Below, piece after piece: positions 8,936 through 17,899 of a DNA stretch of 50,738 nucleotides. The position numbers were made by a program, and so were the translations under genes. Where the stretch lies: the NCBI GenBank assembly GCA_937918905.1, contig CAKZSH010000098.1, forward strand, positions 1 through 50,738, written 5' to 3'. This DNA is from an uncultured Saprospiraceae bacterium. GTDB lineage: Bacteria; Bacteroidota; Bacteroidia; Chitinophagales; Saprospiraceae. Below the pieces are notes generated by a model. The model had not been told where the DNA came from. It searched no databases and saw only the letters and a list, made by a program, of their open reading frames with translations. Position 1 is the stretch's first letter. Each line of letters opens with the position of its first letter.

Positions 8936-9508
8936 ATGAGTAAAGTAAAAAACGTTTCTGCACAAAAAGCCCTTGATCGCTTAAAAGCTGGTAACAAAAA
9001 TTTTGTAGCGAATAAACTTAACGGAGAGTTACAAGATGCTGCTAGAAAAAAAGCATTGACTAAAGGACAAAATCCTTTTGCTATTATTTTAAGTTGTGCA
9101 GATAGTCGAGTAGTTCCTGAATTAGCATTTGATACAGGTTTAGGTGAACTTTTTGTACTTCGGGTAGCTGGGAATGTAGCTAATACTAGTACCATCGCAA
9201 GTATCGAATATGCTGTTGCACACTTAGGTACAAAATTAATCGTAGTGCTAGGACACGAAAGTTGTGGAGCTGTTACCGCAGCTATCGCAGGTGGAGACAA
9301 TGGTTATAATTTAAATCATTTGTTATCTCATATCACTCCTTCTATTGCAGCATCACGAAATAAAAGTGTCAACGCTGTAGTAAAGAAAAATGCTAAAATG
9401 ACTTGTGATGAATTAGCAGCACGTTCTTCAATTATTAGTGGAGCTAAAGGATTAAAAATTGTTCCTGCTTATTATAATTTAGGAAATGGAAAAGTAAATT
9501 TCTTATAG
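8936..9508 (+). CDS. Beta-carbonic anhydrase
   Basis: A 190-aa enzyme of normal size for a compact beta-class carbonic anhydrase, which interconverts CO2 and bicarbonate in the cytoplasm. The zinc site is visible: Cys54 and Asp56-Arg58 in CADSR, and His107 and Cys110 in HESCGA. No signal peptide. It follows a decayed bestrophin gene by 31 bp in the same direction. Bestrophins can conduct bicarbonate, so the pair looks like a former inorganic-carbon unit in which only the enzyme survives; that reading is an inference. A strong terminator follows at 9532-9570. Confidence 0.93.
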   Translation: MSKVKNVSAQKALDRLKAGNKNFVANKLNGELQDAARKKALTKGQNPFAIILSCADSRVVPELAFDTGLGELFVLRVAGNVANTSTIASIEYAVAHLGTKLIVVLGHESCGAVTAAIAGGDNGYNLNHLLSHITPSIAASRNKSVNAVVKKNAKMTCDELAARSSIISGAKGLKIVPAYYNLGNGKVNFL

Positions 9509-9531
9509 AAATAAATCAATTAAAAATAACC

Positions 9532-9570
9532 AAAACGCTTGATGAGTTTTCTTTTCAAGCGTTTTTTTAT
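9532..9570 (+). terminator. Terminator of the carbonic anhydrase gene
   Basis: AAAACGCTTGA, a 13-base loop, TCAAGCGTTTTTTT. The stem is perfect and followed by a T-run, 24 bp after the stop codon. Confidence 0.88.
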
Positions 9571-9583
9571 TTTTATCGTAACT

Positions 9584-9798
9584 ACTCAGCATTGGCTGTA
9601 CACGAGTCAAGGTCTGACTTTTCAAGTCAGGCTTTGACTTATACTGATGTTTTTATAAGTCAAGGCTTTGACTTATATTGATGTTCTTATAAGTCAAGGC
9701 TTGACTTATACTGATGTTCTTATAAGTCAAGGCTTTGACTTATATTGATGCTCTTATAAGTCAAGGCTTGACTTGAGAAGTCAAACCTTGACTCGTGT
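9584..9798. repeat. Variable-unit palindromic element, copy with four internal units
   Basis: Ends are CAGCATTGGCTGTACACGAG plus TCAAGGTCTGACTT at the left and AAGTCAAACCTTGACTCGTG at the right. Between them are four tandem units of about 33 bp, each itself a palindrome: GACTTATA, spacer TTGATGTTCT or similar, TATAAGTC. The right flank lacks the terminal CAGCCAATGCTG seen in other copies. Other copies are at 20123-20286, 30405-30552 and 38169-38270. Confidence 0.9.
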
Positions 9799-9836
9799 TT
9801 CTATCAATTTTTGTTATCTCATCCTTTTGAATATTT

Positions 9837-9920
9837 ATGCCTTCAACATCTGTATTTAAGAAAGGTCTTTATTTTACACTTGCAGGGATTGTATTGACTT
9901 TGATTTTATTATTTATTTAA
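9837..9920 (+). CDS. Possible 27-aa single-span membrane peptide
   Basis: ATG to TAA encodes a basic N-terminus (MPSTSVFKKGLYF) followed by a hydrophobic helix (TLAGIVLTLILLFI) that reaches the C-terminus. The shape is typical of bacterial single-span microproteins, and it sits alone between a repeat and a convergent gene whose stop is 6 bp away. In AT-rich DNA such a run can arise by chance. Confidence 0.3.
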   Translation: MPSTSVFKKGLYFTLAGIVLTLILLFI

Positions 9921-9926
9921 TCGCAA

Positions 9927-11540
9927 CTATTTCGGATTCCGATTTATCCTAGCATGTCCATCAATTGAAATTTTTGTTTTTTCATTGGATAAAACGATAG
10001 GCTTTCTAACAAAGGAATTCTCCTCTTGAGTTTTTTTCGTATAAATTTCATCGTCAAAAGGAACTCCTGCAAAAGAGAAAATTTGATATTTATTTTCATT
10101 TTTGGTAAGCAATACCCCACTCTTTTTATAGTAAGAGGTCATCTTACTAACATCATCAAATCGAGCTTCTAAAATAATATTGGCATCTTTGTCTGTCATT
10201 CCCATTTTATTTCCTTTATGTAAAATGAAAAATCCTAGATTATAATCTACAGTAATTTTGTCATATTCAAATGGGATAACGAGTTCCATATTAAGATTTA
10301 TTAATCCACATTTATTAGTGTTATCCACTTTGTTACGTTGATAAACGATAGCATATTTATCAAAAGCAGAAGCAATTCCATTTCCTAAAAACCATCCATT
10401 TTTTAAATGAATCTCCTGTGTATTTTTGTCTTTAAAATAAGTTTCCCCATTCAATCCCTCATAGCATTCAAAATTATTGGAACTAGCAATCCTTCTTTTA
10501 AAAAAATATTTTTCACCACTTGGGTCGCAAAAATTCTGGATATATTTTTCTTCATCAACTCTTTGATTCGGATCTGGATTTGAAAAAATACTAAGTGTTT
10601 CGTTTGATTGATTGACACATTTTAGCTCACGTTTGCCTTCTATATAATTGTAAATATCATTAAAGTAAAACATTGGAGTATTTCCCTCCTGTTCACATTT
10701 ATTGATTTTAATAAATTGGGTAGATGAAGTATTATCTAAAAGTTTTTTATTTTTTAAATCATAAATAAAATATTTCCCCTCTTCTGTTTTTAGTACTGCA
10801 AAATCATGTTTAACCCCTTGGGCAATATAGCCATCAGGCAGATCTACAATTTGATTATTTTTATCTAAAAGAAACGGTTGCCCTTCTTGATCATTCACAA
10901 CCATATAATTTTCTTCATAATTTTTATAAGTCAAATAACGCGGCAAATATTTTGGAGTAGTCACCTTGGCTCCTTGGTTATCGATATATTGCAATTCTCC
11001 TTTTGCTGATTTATATTCAATAATATTTGGGAGCACTTCTCTGACCTTTTCTTGAGCATTATATTGATACAATTCCTTTCCTTTCAAGTTAAAAATGCCT
11101 CCTTCCATTTGATTTTTGGAACAAGCAATAAGTTGATCGCCTACTGGAGTACAGCTCATTAACTCTTGGGAAAACAACTTTTTTCCAGAATGATCAAATA
11201 CAGTAATATGTGCATGTAAGTCATGTTTGCCTGGCAAAGGATGTGCAAGGATTACCGAATTAAAGATTTCCACAAATTCATATTCGAAGGGAATTATTAT
11301 ATTTTCATTTTTATCAATGACCCCAAATGATTGTTTCTCTGCTACTGCAAATAAAGCGTGTCCACTCGATTCGATATAATCATAATACTTTGATTTCCAA
11401 TTGGAGTTAGTCGATTGAAGAAAGTAACCTTTATTTAGTTCATGTTCTACAGTTACATTTTCATTGTTATTTTCAGAACAAAAAGAAAATATAAATACAG
11501 TACAAAGAAGGTAAAAGAAATATTGTGGGGAGAAATTCAT
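9927..11540 (-). CDS. WG-repeat (KWG-like) lipoprotein
   Basis: The ATG at 11540 is preferred to one 90 bp upstream because it gives a standard lipoprotein signal: MNFSPQYFFYLLCTVFIF then SFC with Cys21 lipidated; length 537 aa. The mature protein holds scattered WG-type beta repeats: GVIDKNENIIIPFEYEFV near residue 70, and CGLINLNMELVIPFEYDKI followed by GMTDKDANIILEARFDDV near 410-450. WG proteins form propeller-like folds exposed at the cell surface or in the periplasm; their ligands are mostly unknown. The central repeats are degenerate. It is transcribed alone, and a stem (11580-11589 with 11609-11618) lies in its leader. Confidence 0.8.
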   Translation of the reverse strand: MNFSPQYFFYLLCTVFIFSFCSENNNENVTVEHELNKGYFLQSTNSNWKSKYYDYIESSGHALFAVAEKQSFGVIDKNENIIIPFEYEFVEIFNSVILAHPLPGKHDLHAHITVFDHSGKKLFSQELMSCTPVGDQLIACSKNQMEGGIFNLKGKELYQYNAQEKVREVLPNIIEYKSAKGELQYIDNQGAKVTTPKYLPRYLTYKNYEENYMVVNDQEGQPFLLDKNNQIVDLPDGYIAQGVKHDFAVLKTEEGKYFIYDLKNKKLLDNTSSTQFIKINKCEQEGNTPMFYFNDIYNYIEGKRELKCVNQSNETLSIFSNPDPNQRVDEEKYIQNFCDPSGEKYFFKRRIASSNNFECYEGLNGETYFKDKNTQEIHLKNGWFLGNGIASAFDKYAIVYQRNKVDNTNKCGLINLNMELVIPFEYDKITVDYNLGFFILHKGNKMGMTDKDANIILEARFDDVSKMTSYYKKSGVLLTKNENKYQIFSFAGVPFDDEIYTKKTQEENSFVRKPIVLSNEKTKISIDGHARINRNPK

Positions 11541-11634
11541 GTATTTAATTTTTTTCGTTTTAAAGTAGTTGGACAAAATAATAAATCCACTTACATAAAT
11601 AATGCAAATGGATTTATTATTTTCTAACATAACA

Positions 11635-11669
11635 AAAAAGGATCGTTGAAAACAACGACCCTTTTTTTT
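11635..11669 (-). terminator. Terminator of rpmI-rplT
   Basis: Minus strand: AAGGGTCGTTG, loop TTTT, CAACGATCCTT, then a T-run. It begins a few bases after the rplT stop and is nearly symmetric, so it could act in both directions. Confidence 0.88.
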
Positions 11670-11674
11670 AGTTT

Positions 11675-12022
11675 TTATTTTTTGGCTGTATCAACTACAG
11701 CTTTGAAAGTATCTGGATGATTCATGGCTAAATCTGCAAGTACTTTTCGATTTAATCCAACCTCATTCTTAGATAAGCCATGCATAAATTTGGAATAAGA
11801 CATTCCATGTAATCTTGCACCGGCATTGATACGAGCAATCCATAATCTACGGAAAGCACGTTTTTTATTTTTACGGTCACGGTATGCATAAGTCAAACCT
11901 TTTTCAACCGCGTTTTTTGCAACGGTATAAACTTTTGATCGAGCTCCAAAATAGCCTTTCGCCATTTTAAGAATTTTCTTTCTTCTTGCTCTTGATGCTA
12001 CAGAATTTACTGATCTTGGCAT
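11675..12022 (-). CDS. rplT: 50S ribosomal protein L20
   Basis: A 115-aa basic protein with the family start ([19 protein letters not shown]), the conserved [10 protein letters not shown] segment and [11 protein letters not shown] in the middle. L20 binds 23S rRNA early in large-subunit assembly and, in well-studied bacteria, represses its own operon. It lies 150 bp after rpmI on the same strand, with two possible hairpins between them, and is followed by a strong terminator. Length and sequence are normal. Confidence 0.98.
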   Translation of the reverse strand: MPRSVNSVASRARRKKILKMAKGYFGARSKVYTVAKNAVEKGLTYAYRDRKNKKRAFRRLWIARINAGARLHGMSYSKFMHGLSKNEVGLNRKVLADLAMNHPDTFKAVVDTAKK

Positions 12023-12077
12023 TTTTACATTTTTTAGGTGTGAAGCAGGATATTTTTTTATCCGTTTTTAGCTTTGC

Positions 12078-12158
12078 TCCACCGTCGTTAAAAAAAAATT
12101 AATTGGTGGATCGGTTTACTAGTTAATTAAGGACGAATCAACTGATTCCCTAATTAAC
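12078..12158 (-). promoter_or_regulatory. Two hairpins between rpmI and rplT
   Basis: TCCACC (12078-12083) can pair with GGTGGA (12105-12110). GTTAATTAAGG (12122-12132) can pair with CCCTAATTAAC (12148-12158). The 150-bp spacer is long for this operon. L20 autoregulation through leader RNA structure is known in other phyla, so a translational control site is possible, but no L20 box is recognised here. Confidence 0.3.
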
Positions 12159-12172
12159 AATTTAACCAATCA

Positions 12173-12370
12173 TTACTTCATGCAAAGTAATTGCTTAACT
12201 CGGTTAGCATCTCCTTTTGCAAGGACACTACCATGTCTTAAACGTAACTTCGCTTTTTTGCTTTTGTTTCTCATCATGTGTGATGTGAACGCACCAGCTT
12301 TCTTAATTTTCCCAGAGCCAGTTACTTTGAATCTCTTCTTAGCACTAGAGTGGGTCTTCATTTTTGGCAT
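12173..12370 (-). CDS. rpmI: 50S ribosomal protein L35
   Basis: A 65-aa basic protein of normal length with the family start MPKMKTHSSAKKRFKVTGSG and the RLRHGSVL segment. It is a structural protein of the large ribosomal subunit, co-transcribed with rplT. In most bacteria infC lies directly upstream; here a 176-aa barrel-like gene separates them, and rpmI appears to have its own promoter (TATCTTTG at 12399-12406). Confidence 0.97.
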   Translation of the reverse strand: MPKMKTHSSAKKRFKVTGSGKIKKAGAFTSHMMRNKSKKAKLRLRHGSVLAKGDANRVKQLLCMK

Positions 12371-12398
12371 ATCAAATATATTTATTTCAAAAGAGGTG

Positions 12399-12406
12399 CA
12401 AAGATA
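12399..12406 (-). promoter_or_regulatory. Promoter -7 box before rpmI
   Basis: The minus strand reads TATCTTTG followed by CACC, a perfect match to TAnnTTTG, 28 bp before the rpmI start codon. No clear TTG -33 box is seen at the expected distance. Confidence 0.5.
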
Positions 12407-12479
12407 GGGGTTTTAATTAATAAATAGTAATGAAAAATTAATAATTTCTCTTGTTGAGAGGTTATTTTGGAAATGGAAT

Positions 12480-13010
12480 TCAATACCTGAATGGAACAAA
12501 AGACTTTTTGATTGGTAAAAAATGGTAATAACAAGTCAAACTAGCAACATTAATTTCTGTAAAATCTCGATTTGTAACTTGAATATTAGGTTTGACTAAA
12601 AATTGTACTTTTTGATTTCCTATTCCAAAATAAGGTCTGATAACCCAACTCCCTTCATCAATATTCGTATGGTAACCTGTTTCGATTCCACAAATTAAAA
12701 CCACATAATGAACAAAACATCCAACCTTAGGAGTAATAAAAAGTTCTTTATCCAATAATATTTCAGAAGAAATATACCAACCTTTCCCTACAGGATGTGG
12801 TCTTATTTTGGTAAAAGTAGTTTTAGAAAAACCTAGCTCTAAAGAATGAAAATATCGTTTTGAACCTTCTCTTCCCTTTAGATTATAACCACCGAAAAGA
12901 GAATATCTGGTATCAGTTCCACTTACAAATCGATATGGTTCTGAATCTTGACCTTTCAGATTGAAAAAACATGAAAAAATTATCATCACAAAAAGAATTA
13001 GTTTTTTCAT
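12480..13010 (-). CDS. Small exported beta-rich protein, possibly outer-membrane barrel
   Basis: 176 aa with a signal peptide (MKKLILFVMIIFSCFFNLKGQ). The mature part alternates polar and hydrophobic residues with aromatic ends (RYSLFGGYNL, YFHSLELGFSK, WVIRPYFGIG), and ends near YYHFLPIKKSFVPFRY. This pattern fits a small eight-strand outer-membrane barrel, but no family is recognised. It sits inside the infC-rpmI-rplT block. A terminator-like hairpin (13039-13073) separates it from infC, and rpmI has its own promoter-like box, so it appears to be a separate unit inserted there. Confidence 0.75.
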   Translation of the reverse strand: MKKLILFVMIIFSCFFNLKGQDSEPYRFVSGTDTRYSLFGGYNLKGREGSKRYFHSLELGFSKTTFTKIRPHPVGKGWYISSEILLDKELFITPKVGCFVHYVVLICGIETGYHTNIDEGSWVIRPYFGIGNQKVQFLVKPNIQVTNRDFTEINVASLTCYYHFLPIKKSFVPFRY

Positions 13011-13038
13011 TGATTACAATTTTAAGGAATAGGAATAA

Positions 13039-13073
13039 AAAAAAGCCACACCTAAATCAGATGTGACTTTTAT
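13039..13073 (-). terminator. Terminator after infC
   Basis: Minus strand: AGTCACATCT, short loop, AGGTGTGGCT, then eight T. The stem has two G-U pairs. It lies between infC and the 176-aa gene. Confidence 0.8.
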
Positions 13074-13119
13074 ATTTTATTCAGATTTAATAATCTGTAT
13101 TATTTCAAAAATCTAAATC

Positions 13120-13848
13120 CTATTCTTCTGGAGTTTCGCTACTCTGTTCTTGTTCTACTTTCTGCTCATTTACTATCTTCTTATTCTCCAATTTTGCTTC
13201 TGCTTTTTCCGATTTACGGCGTTCTCTATCTTTGTCTCTTTCTTTTTTATCTTTTGCTTTTTTCTTAATGGCACTTTTCTTTGGCGCAATTACTACAATC
13301 ATTCTTCGACCTTCCATTTTAGGAAGTGCTTCAGGTGCTCCAAATTCCTCTAGCTCTTTGATAAAACGCAACAAAACTAATTCACCACGATCTCTAAAAA
13401 CAATAGTACGCCCTCGGAAGTGAACGTAGGCTTTCACCTTTGCTCCCTCTTGCAAGAAATTAGAAGCATGCTTCAATTTAAAATCAAAATCGTGTTCGCT
13501 GATATTGGGCCCGAAACGAATTTCTTTAACCACCGTTTTTACAGCCTTAGATTTGATTTCTTTCTCCTTTTTCTTCCTCATGTAGAGGAATTTTTTGTAG
13601 TCAATGATTTGACATACAGGAGGCTTTGCTTTAGGTGAAATTTCGACTAGATCAAGACCAACTTTTCTTGCCCAATCTTGAACTCTTCTAGTAGAATAAA
13701 TACCTGATTCAATATTCTCTCCAACAACTTCACTTATTTCCTTCATGTTATCTCCGACAAGGCGGATTTCAGGTATTCTAATTTGATCGTTTACTCTAAA
13801 CCTAATTTGAGGTTTTCTGGGTGCATGTCTTTTTTGTCTTTTAGCCAA
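13120..13848 (-). CDS. infC: Translation initiation factor IF-3 with extended C-terminus
   Basis: IF-3 binds the 30S subunit and checks start-codon pairing. The N-terminal domain begins RFRVNDQIRIPEIRLVGDN; the linker and C-terminal domain hold KEIRFGPNISEHDFDFKLKH and VHFRGR. Length is 242 aa against about 180 for the typical protein; the excess is a charged Lys/Glu/Arg tail of about 50 residues. The start codon is TTG (13846-13848), followed by GCTAAAAGACAAAAA; the next Met in frame is well inside the domain. Rare start codons are known in infC as the basis of IF-3 autoregulation. A hairpin lies in the leader (13887-13916). Confidence 0.96.
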   Translation of the reverse strand: MAKRQKRHAPRKPQIRFRVNDQIRIPEIRLVGDNMKEISEVVGENIESGIYSTRRVQDWARKVGLDLVEISPKAKPPVCQIIDYKKFLYMRKKKEKEIKSKAVKTVVKEIRFGPNISEHDFDFKLKHASNFLQEGAKVKAYVHFRGRTIVFRDRGELVLLRFIKELEEFGAPEALPKMEGRRMIVVIAPKKSAIKKKAKDKKERDKDRERRKSEKAEAKLENKKIVNEQKVEQEQSSETPEE

Positions 13849-13886
13849 ATGATATATTTTTAATTATAAAATGAAATTATTATGAT

Positions 13887-13916
13887 AAAAAGGTAGTTTG
13901 AATTTTATACCTTTTT
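13887..13916 (-). promoter_or_regulatory. infC leader hairpin
   Basis: AAAAAGGTA (13887-13895) and TACCTTTTT (13908-13916) form a perfect 9-bp stem with a 12-base loop, about 40 bp before the TTG start. On the minus strand the stem is followed by a short T-run, so it could work as an attenuator. Confidence 0.4.
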
Positions 13917-14113
13917 TTTCTTCTCTGTAAAAATACTAGGATATTTGAAATTCTCTTTATTTAATAGGAAAAAAAATACTCCTTTATTTGTTATTTATCA
14001 TAGAATGAAAGTGCTTCGCTTTAAAATCTACGTATAATGGAATAATTTAGTTCCGTTTGGATAAATTTTGAATTTTGAATTAAGGGTGTCAAGAAAAATA
14101 TTTTGAGGTATTT

Positions 14114-14284
14114 TAGCCACGGACTTTGACGGACTTTACGCTAACGTATGATGACTTTTCACGGACTCCCGAATTTTCCTTTGGAAAATTTTCAACTTAA
14201 TTCGATATTTTCCAAAGGAAAATAAAAAAGTACGTGAAAAGTCGAAACACGTTAGCGTAAAGTCAGTCAAAGTCCGTGGCTAAA
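14114..14284. repeat. Large single-copy palindrome of about 170 bp
   Basis: Left arm TAGCCACGGACTTTGACGG... (14114-14168) matches the right arm ...GTCAAAGTCCGTGGCTA (14232-14284) in inverse order, including TTTACGCTAACGT and GACTTTTCACG. The centre has a second palindrome, ATTTTCCTTTGGAAAAT and ATTTTCCAAAGGAAAAT. No second copy was seen in this window. The rest of 13849-14490 has no gene. Confidence 0.85.
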
Positions 14285-14399
14285 TTGCGTATCATGAATT
14301 TTTCTTAACACACCTAATTTTGAATATTGAATGGATCCAATAATATTCAATTCACCATTTTTAACCTATTCAAAATCCTAGTTCATTTTTTCCAATAAA

Positions 14400-14432
14400 A
14401 AAACACCTGCTGATTTCAATCAACAGGTGCAT
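14400..14432 (-). terminator. Terminator of clpC
   Basis: Minus strand: CACCTGTTGATT, loop GAA, AATCAGCAGGTG, then TTTTTTT. It lies about 60 bp after the clpC stop codon. Confidence 0.88.
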
Positions 14433-14490
14433 TATTTTTATAAATGGTTAATGAAAAAATACCTTTTTCATCACGCCATTTAATATTTAA

Positions 14491-17064
14491 TTATTTCTTA
14501 GATTCAGAAGAAGATTTTGCTTCTTTTTCTAAGTCAATATCTAAGCCTTCACCATCTTTTCGCATGACAGCTTTGAAAGCACTTCCTTCCTCTGGGTTTT
14601 TATTTAAAATAAATTCCGCTAAAGGATCTTCGATATATTTTTGAATTGCACGGTGTAATGGTCTTGCTCCAAACTGTGGATCGTAACCTTTCTCTGCTAC
14701 AAATTTTTTCGCACCATCCGTTAAGCGCAATTTGTAACCCATTCCGTCTAATCGCTTGTGCAAATCTTTCAATGTAATATCAATGATTTTGAAGATGTCA
14801 TTTTGATCTAAGCTATTGAAGATTACAACATCATCAATTCTATTTAAAAACTCAGGTGAGAAAGTTCGCTTTAAGGCACTTTGAATAACACCTTTAGCAT
14901 TTTCTTCTGCTTGATTTTTACGAGCTGATGTTGCAAAACCTACACCTTGACCAAAGTCTTTTAATTGACGTACTCCAATATTTGAAGTCATAATGATTAA
15001 GGTATTTTTAAAATCAACTTTTCTACCCAAACCATCGGTCAATTGTCCATCATCCAATACTTGTAATAAGATATTGTACACATCTGGGTGTGCTTTTTCA
15101 ATCTCATCCAATAGGATTACTGAATATGGTTTTCGTCGAACTCGCTCTGTCAATTGACCACCTTCTTCGTATCCTACGTATCCTGGAGGCGCTCCAATTA
15201 ATCGACTTACACTAAATTTCTCCATGTACTCACTCATGTCTATTCTAATGAGTGCATCTTCAGAGTCAAAAATGTATCGAGCCAACGCCTTCGCTAATTC
15301 TGTTTTACCCACACCAGTAGGGCCTAAGAAAATAAACGAACCAATTGGCTTAGATGGATCTTTCAATCCTACTCTATTTCTCTGAATCGCTTTTGTGATT
15401 TTCAAAATTGCTTCATCTTGACCGATGATAGCAGCTTGAATATCAGCACTCATTTTAACGAGTTTCTTACTTTCGTTTTGAGCTACACGCTGTACAGGAA
15501 TTCCAGTCATCATAGATACTACCTCTGCAATATCTTCTTCATTAACTGGGTATCTTTTTGTTTTTGATTCTTCTTCCCATTCTACTTTTGCAAAATCCAA
15601 TTGACGAACCAATTTAGATTCACTATCTCTCAAATCAGCAGCTTTTTCGTACTGTTGATTTTTGACCGCAGAATTTTTCTTTTCTTTAAGGTCTTCGATT
15701 TTTTTCTCTAAGTCCTCAATATGCTTAGGAACATGAATATTTTTTAAGTGAACTCTTGCTCCTACCTCATCCATTACATCAATCGCTTTGTCTGGTAAGA
15801 AACGATCACTTACATATCGATCACTAAATTTTACACATGCTAAAATCGCATCATCAGAGTAAGTCACATTATGAAACTCTTCGTACTTTTCTTTGATATT
15901 CTGTAAAATATGAACTGCTTCCTCAGGTGATGGTGGATCAACTACTACTTTTTGGAAACGACGATCCAATGCGCCATCCTTCTCAATATGCTGACGGTAC
16001 TCATCTAAAGTACTCGCTCCAATACATTGTAACTCACCACGCGCCAAGGCTGGTTTGAAAATATTAGAAGCATCTAGTGAACCTGTCGCTCCACCTGCTC
16101 CTACTATCGTATGAATCTCATCAATGAAAAGGATCACATCACGTGATTTTTCCAATTCAGTCATGATTGCTTTCATACGCTCTTCAAATTGTCCTCTATA
16201 TTTTGTACCTGCAACCAATGCTGCTAAGTCCAACATCACAATTCTTTTCCCAAATAAAGTTCGAGATACTTTTTTCTGATTGATACGCAATGCTAAACCT
16301 TCAACGATTGCAGTTTTACCCACACCAGGTTCACCAATCAAAATTGGGTTATTCTTTTTACGACGACTCAAAATTTGAGACACCCGTTCGATTTCAACTT
16401 CACGACCAATGATAGGATCTAATTTTCCTTCATCCGCCAACTTCGTAATATCTCTACCGAAGTTATCTAAAACAGGAGTACGAGATTTCGTACCACCTTT
16501 TCCTCTTTGTTGGTAACGACCACCACCTTGACCGCCTTGGCTTTCATCTTCAAATGGTTCATCATCATTATCTTCTGGACCATTGAAAATATCAGGACGA
16601 GAAATGTCACCCATTTCTAAGTCTTGCTTGACGTATTCCAATTCCGATTTATACACTTCGTAATTGATGTCAAATTCATTTAAAATACGCGAAGCTAAAT
16701 TCTCCTCATGCTTTAAAATGGATAGCATCAAATGCTCCGTACTGATCTCATCATTTCTCAAAATCTTAGCTTCGAGAAAAGTAACTTTAAGTACTTTTTC
16801 AGCATGCTTATTTAGCGGGATATTTCCTACATTCAAAGATGCTTTTTGGCTACTCGCCCCTCGAACAGATTTTTCAATCGTTTCTTTTAATTCTCTGGCA
16901 TTCACATCCAAAGATTGAAGCACCTTAACGGCTAGGCCATTGCGCTCTTGCATGATACCCAACAACAAATGCTCAGTACCAATGAAGTCTTGTCCCATTC
17001 TAATCGCTTCATCGCGACTTCTTGAGATGACTTTTTTGACTTTTGGAGAAAATCTCTTGTTCAT
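14491..17064 (-). CDS. clpC: ClpC-type AAA+ unfoldase
   Basis: The ATG at 17064 is preferred to one 90 bp upstream because the family begins with a short FSPKVKKVI segment; length is then 857 aa. Two Clp N repeats lie at 1-145 ([20 protein letters not shown]). A Gly/Gln-rich linker follows at 160-195. AAA module 1 has Walker A GEPGVGKT at 244-251 and [12 protein letters not shown]-type coiled segment lies at about 450-490, and AAA module 2 has GPTGVGKT at 581-588. The protein unfolds substrates in the cytoplasm and delivers them to ClpP. It is a single gene with its own terminator and an 835-bp gap upstream. Confidence 0.96.
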   Translation of the reverse strand: MNKRFSPKVKKVISRSRDEAIRMGQDFIGTEHLLLGIMQERNGLAVKVLQSLDVNARELKETIEKSVRGASSQKASLNVGNIPLNKHAEKVLKVTFLEAKILRNDEISTEHLMLSILKHEENLASRILNEFDINYEVYKSELEYVKQDLEMGDISRPDIFNGPEDNDDEPFEDESQGGQGGGRYQQRGKGGTKSRTPVLDNFGRDITKLADEGKLDPIIGREVEIERVSQILSRRKKNNPILIGEPGVGKTAIVEGLALRINQKKVSRTLFGKRIVMLDLAALVAGTKYRGQFEERMKAIMTELEKSRDVILFIDEIHTIVGAGGATGSLDASNIFKPALARGELQCIGASTLDEYRQHIEKDGALDRRFQKVVVDPPSPEEAVHILQNIKEKYEEFHNVTYSDDAILACVKFSDRYVSDRFLPDKAIDVMDEVGARVHLKNIHVPKHIEDLEKKIEDLKEKKNSAVKNQQYEKAADLRDSESKLVRQLDFAKVEWEEESKTKRYPVNEEDIAEVVSMMTGIPVQRVAQNESKKLVKMSADIQAAIIGQDEAILKITKAIQRNRVGLKDPSKPIGSFIFLGPTGVGKTELAKALARYIFDSEDALIRIDMSEYMEKFSVSRLIGAPPGYVGYEEGGQLTERVRRKPYSVILLDEIEKAHPDVYNILLQVLDDGQLTDGLGRKVDFKNTLIIMTSNIGVRQLKDFGQGVGFATSARKNQAEENAKGVIQSALKRTFSPEFLNRIDDVVIFNSLDQNDIFKIIDITLKDLHKRLDGMGYKLRLTDGAKKFVAEKGYDPQFGARPLHRAIQKYIEDPLAEFILNKNPEEGSAFKAVMRKDGEGLDIDLEKEAKSSSESKK

Positions 17065-17899
17065 GATATATTTTTTTCCTTTAGGTGATTCGATTCTAAA
17101 CGTTGGATAGGTAGTAAGGCATTTAATCTCTTTTGAGAAGAATTTATTTAACAATGATAAGGGTAATATTTTGAGAAAACAACTATTAAAAGTCGAAAGT
17201 TTTTAGAAAAATTACTTCCTCCTAATTTTTGTCTATATCCTTATCAATTCTGCCTTTTGTACTGTTGAAAACTTTTAAAGTTATACGTGATTTTCAGAAC
17301 TTCGTTTGGTCATTTTCAATGATTCTTAAAAATTCAACTAAAAATATTCAACATAAAAGTTTTTTTACCTAAAAATATCCAGAATTTCGAAATAATGGTT
17401 TTTATATTATTAGAAAAAATAATGCCATTGCATGTAAATAAGAACGATTGTCAGGTCTTATTTATGACTCAACAAAATGTCTTTTGCAATATAAATTAAT
17501 GTTAAACTTTTTTTGAATACGAGGACTTCTATTTTCAACCCTAAAAATGCGGATTTTCAGCAGGTGATTTCGATGAAAAAATGAATTAAATTTGATTAGA
17601 AAGGTTGAGTATTTTGAATAAACAGAATGGATAAAAGTGATTTTTGGCATTCAAATGTTTGTTTAATACTTGTAGAAACACTTGAATGAAGAAAAGGTTC
17701 CGTTGCAAAAAAAATCATAAAGGTGTAGTCTTTAATTACTTGAATAACAGGCGCAAATGTAAATATTTTATTCACATATAAAAATTATTATATTTGAATT
17801 TTTATTCCAAAAAAAACTTTGTTTTAGAAATCAATCAATAATTTCTTTATTATTGATACTTTTGTAAAAATTTAATTTTAAAAAAATTATAGATTACGT
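17065..17899. other. 835-bp intergenic region without a recognised gene
   Basis: Very AT-rich DNA between divergent clpC and the STAS gene. A minus-strand open frame at 17462-17650 has a composition unlike its neighbours and is not supported. No long palindrome is present, unlike most other gaps here. The right end holds a short inverted repeat, CAATAAT and ATTATTG (17836-17855), next to a promoter-like box. Confidence 0.6.
17857..17864 (+). promoter_or_regulatory. Promoter -7 box before the STAS gene
   Basis: TACTTTTG matches TAnnTTTG, 35 bp before the ATG. The inverted repeat CAATAATTTCTTTATTATTG lies directly upstream, where a regulator could bind. No clear -33 box. Confidence 0.35.

Noticed and set aside
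8632-9300. 222-aa minus-strand open frame
   Set aside because: It lies antisense across the carbonic anhydrase and bestrophin remnant, both with clear family motifs on the plus strand; its sequence is a mirror of them without any motif.
9636-9775. Tandem repeats considered as a CRISPR array
   Set aside because: Units are contiguous palindromes without unique spacers, only four copies are present, and no cas gene is near.
17462-17650. 62-aa minus-strand open frame in the clpC-STAS gap
   Set aside because: High Ile/Phe/Asn/Lys content, as expected of noncoding AT-rich DNA; no signal, motif or neighbour supports it.
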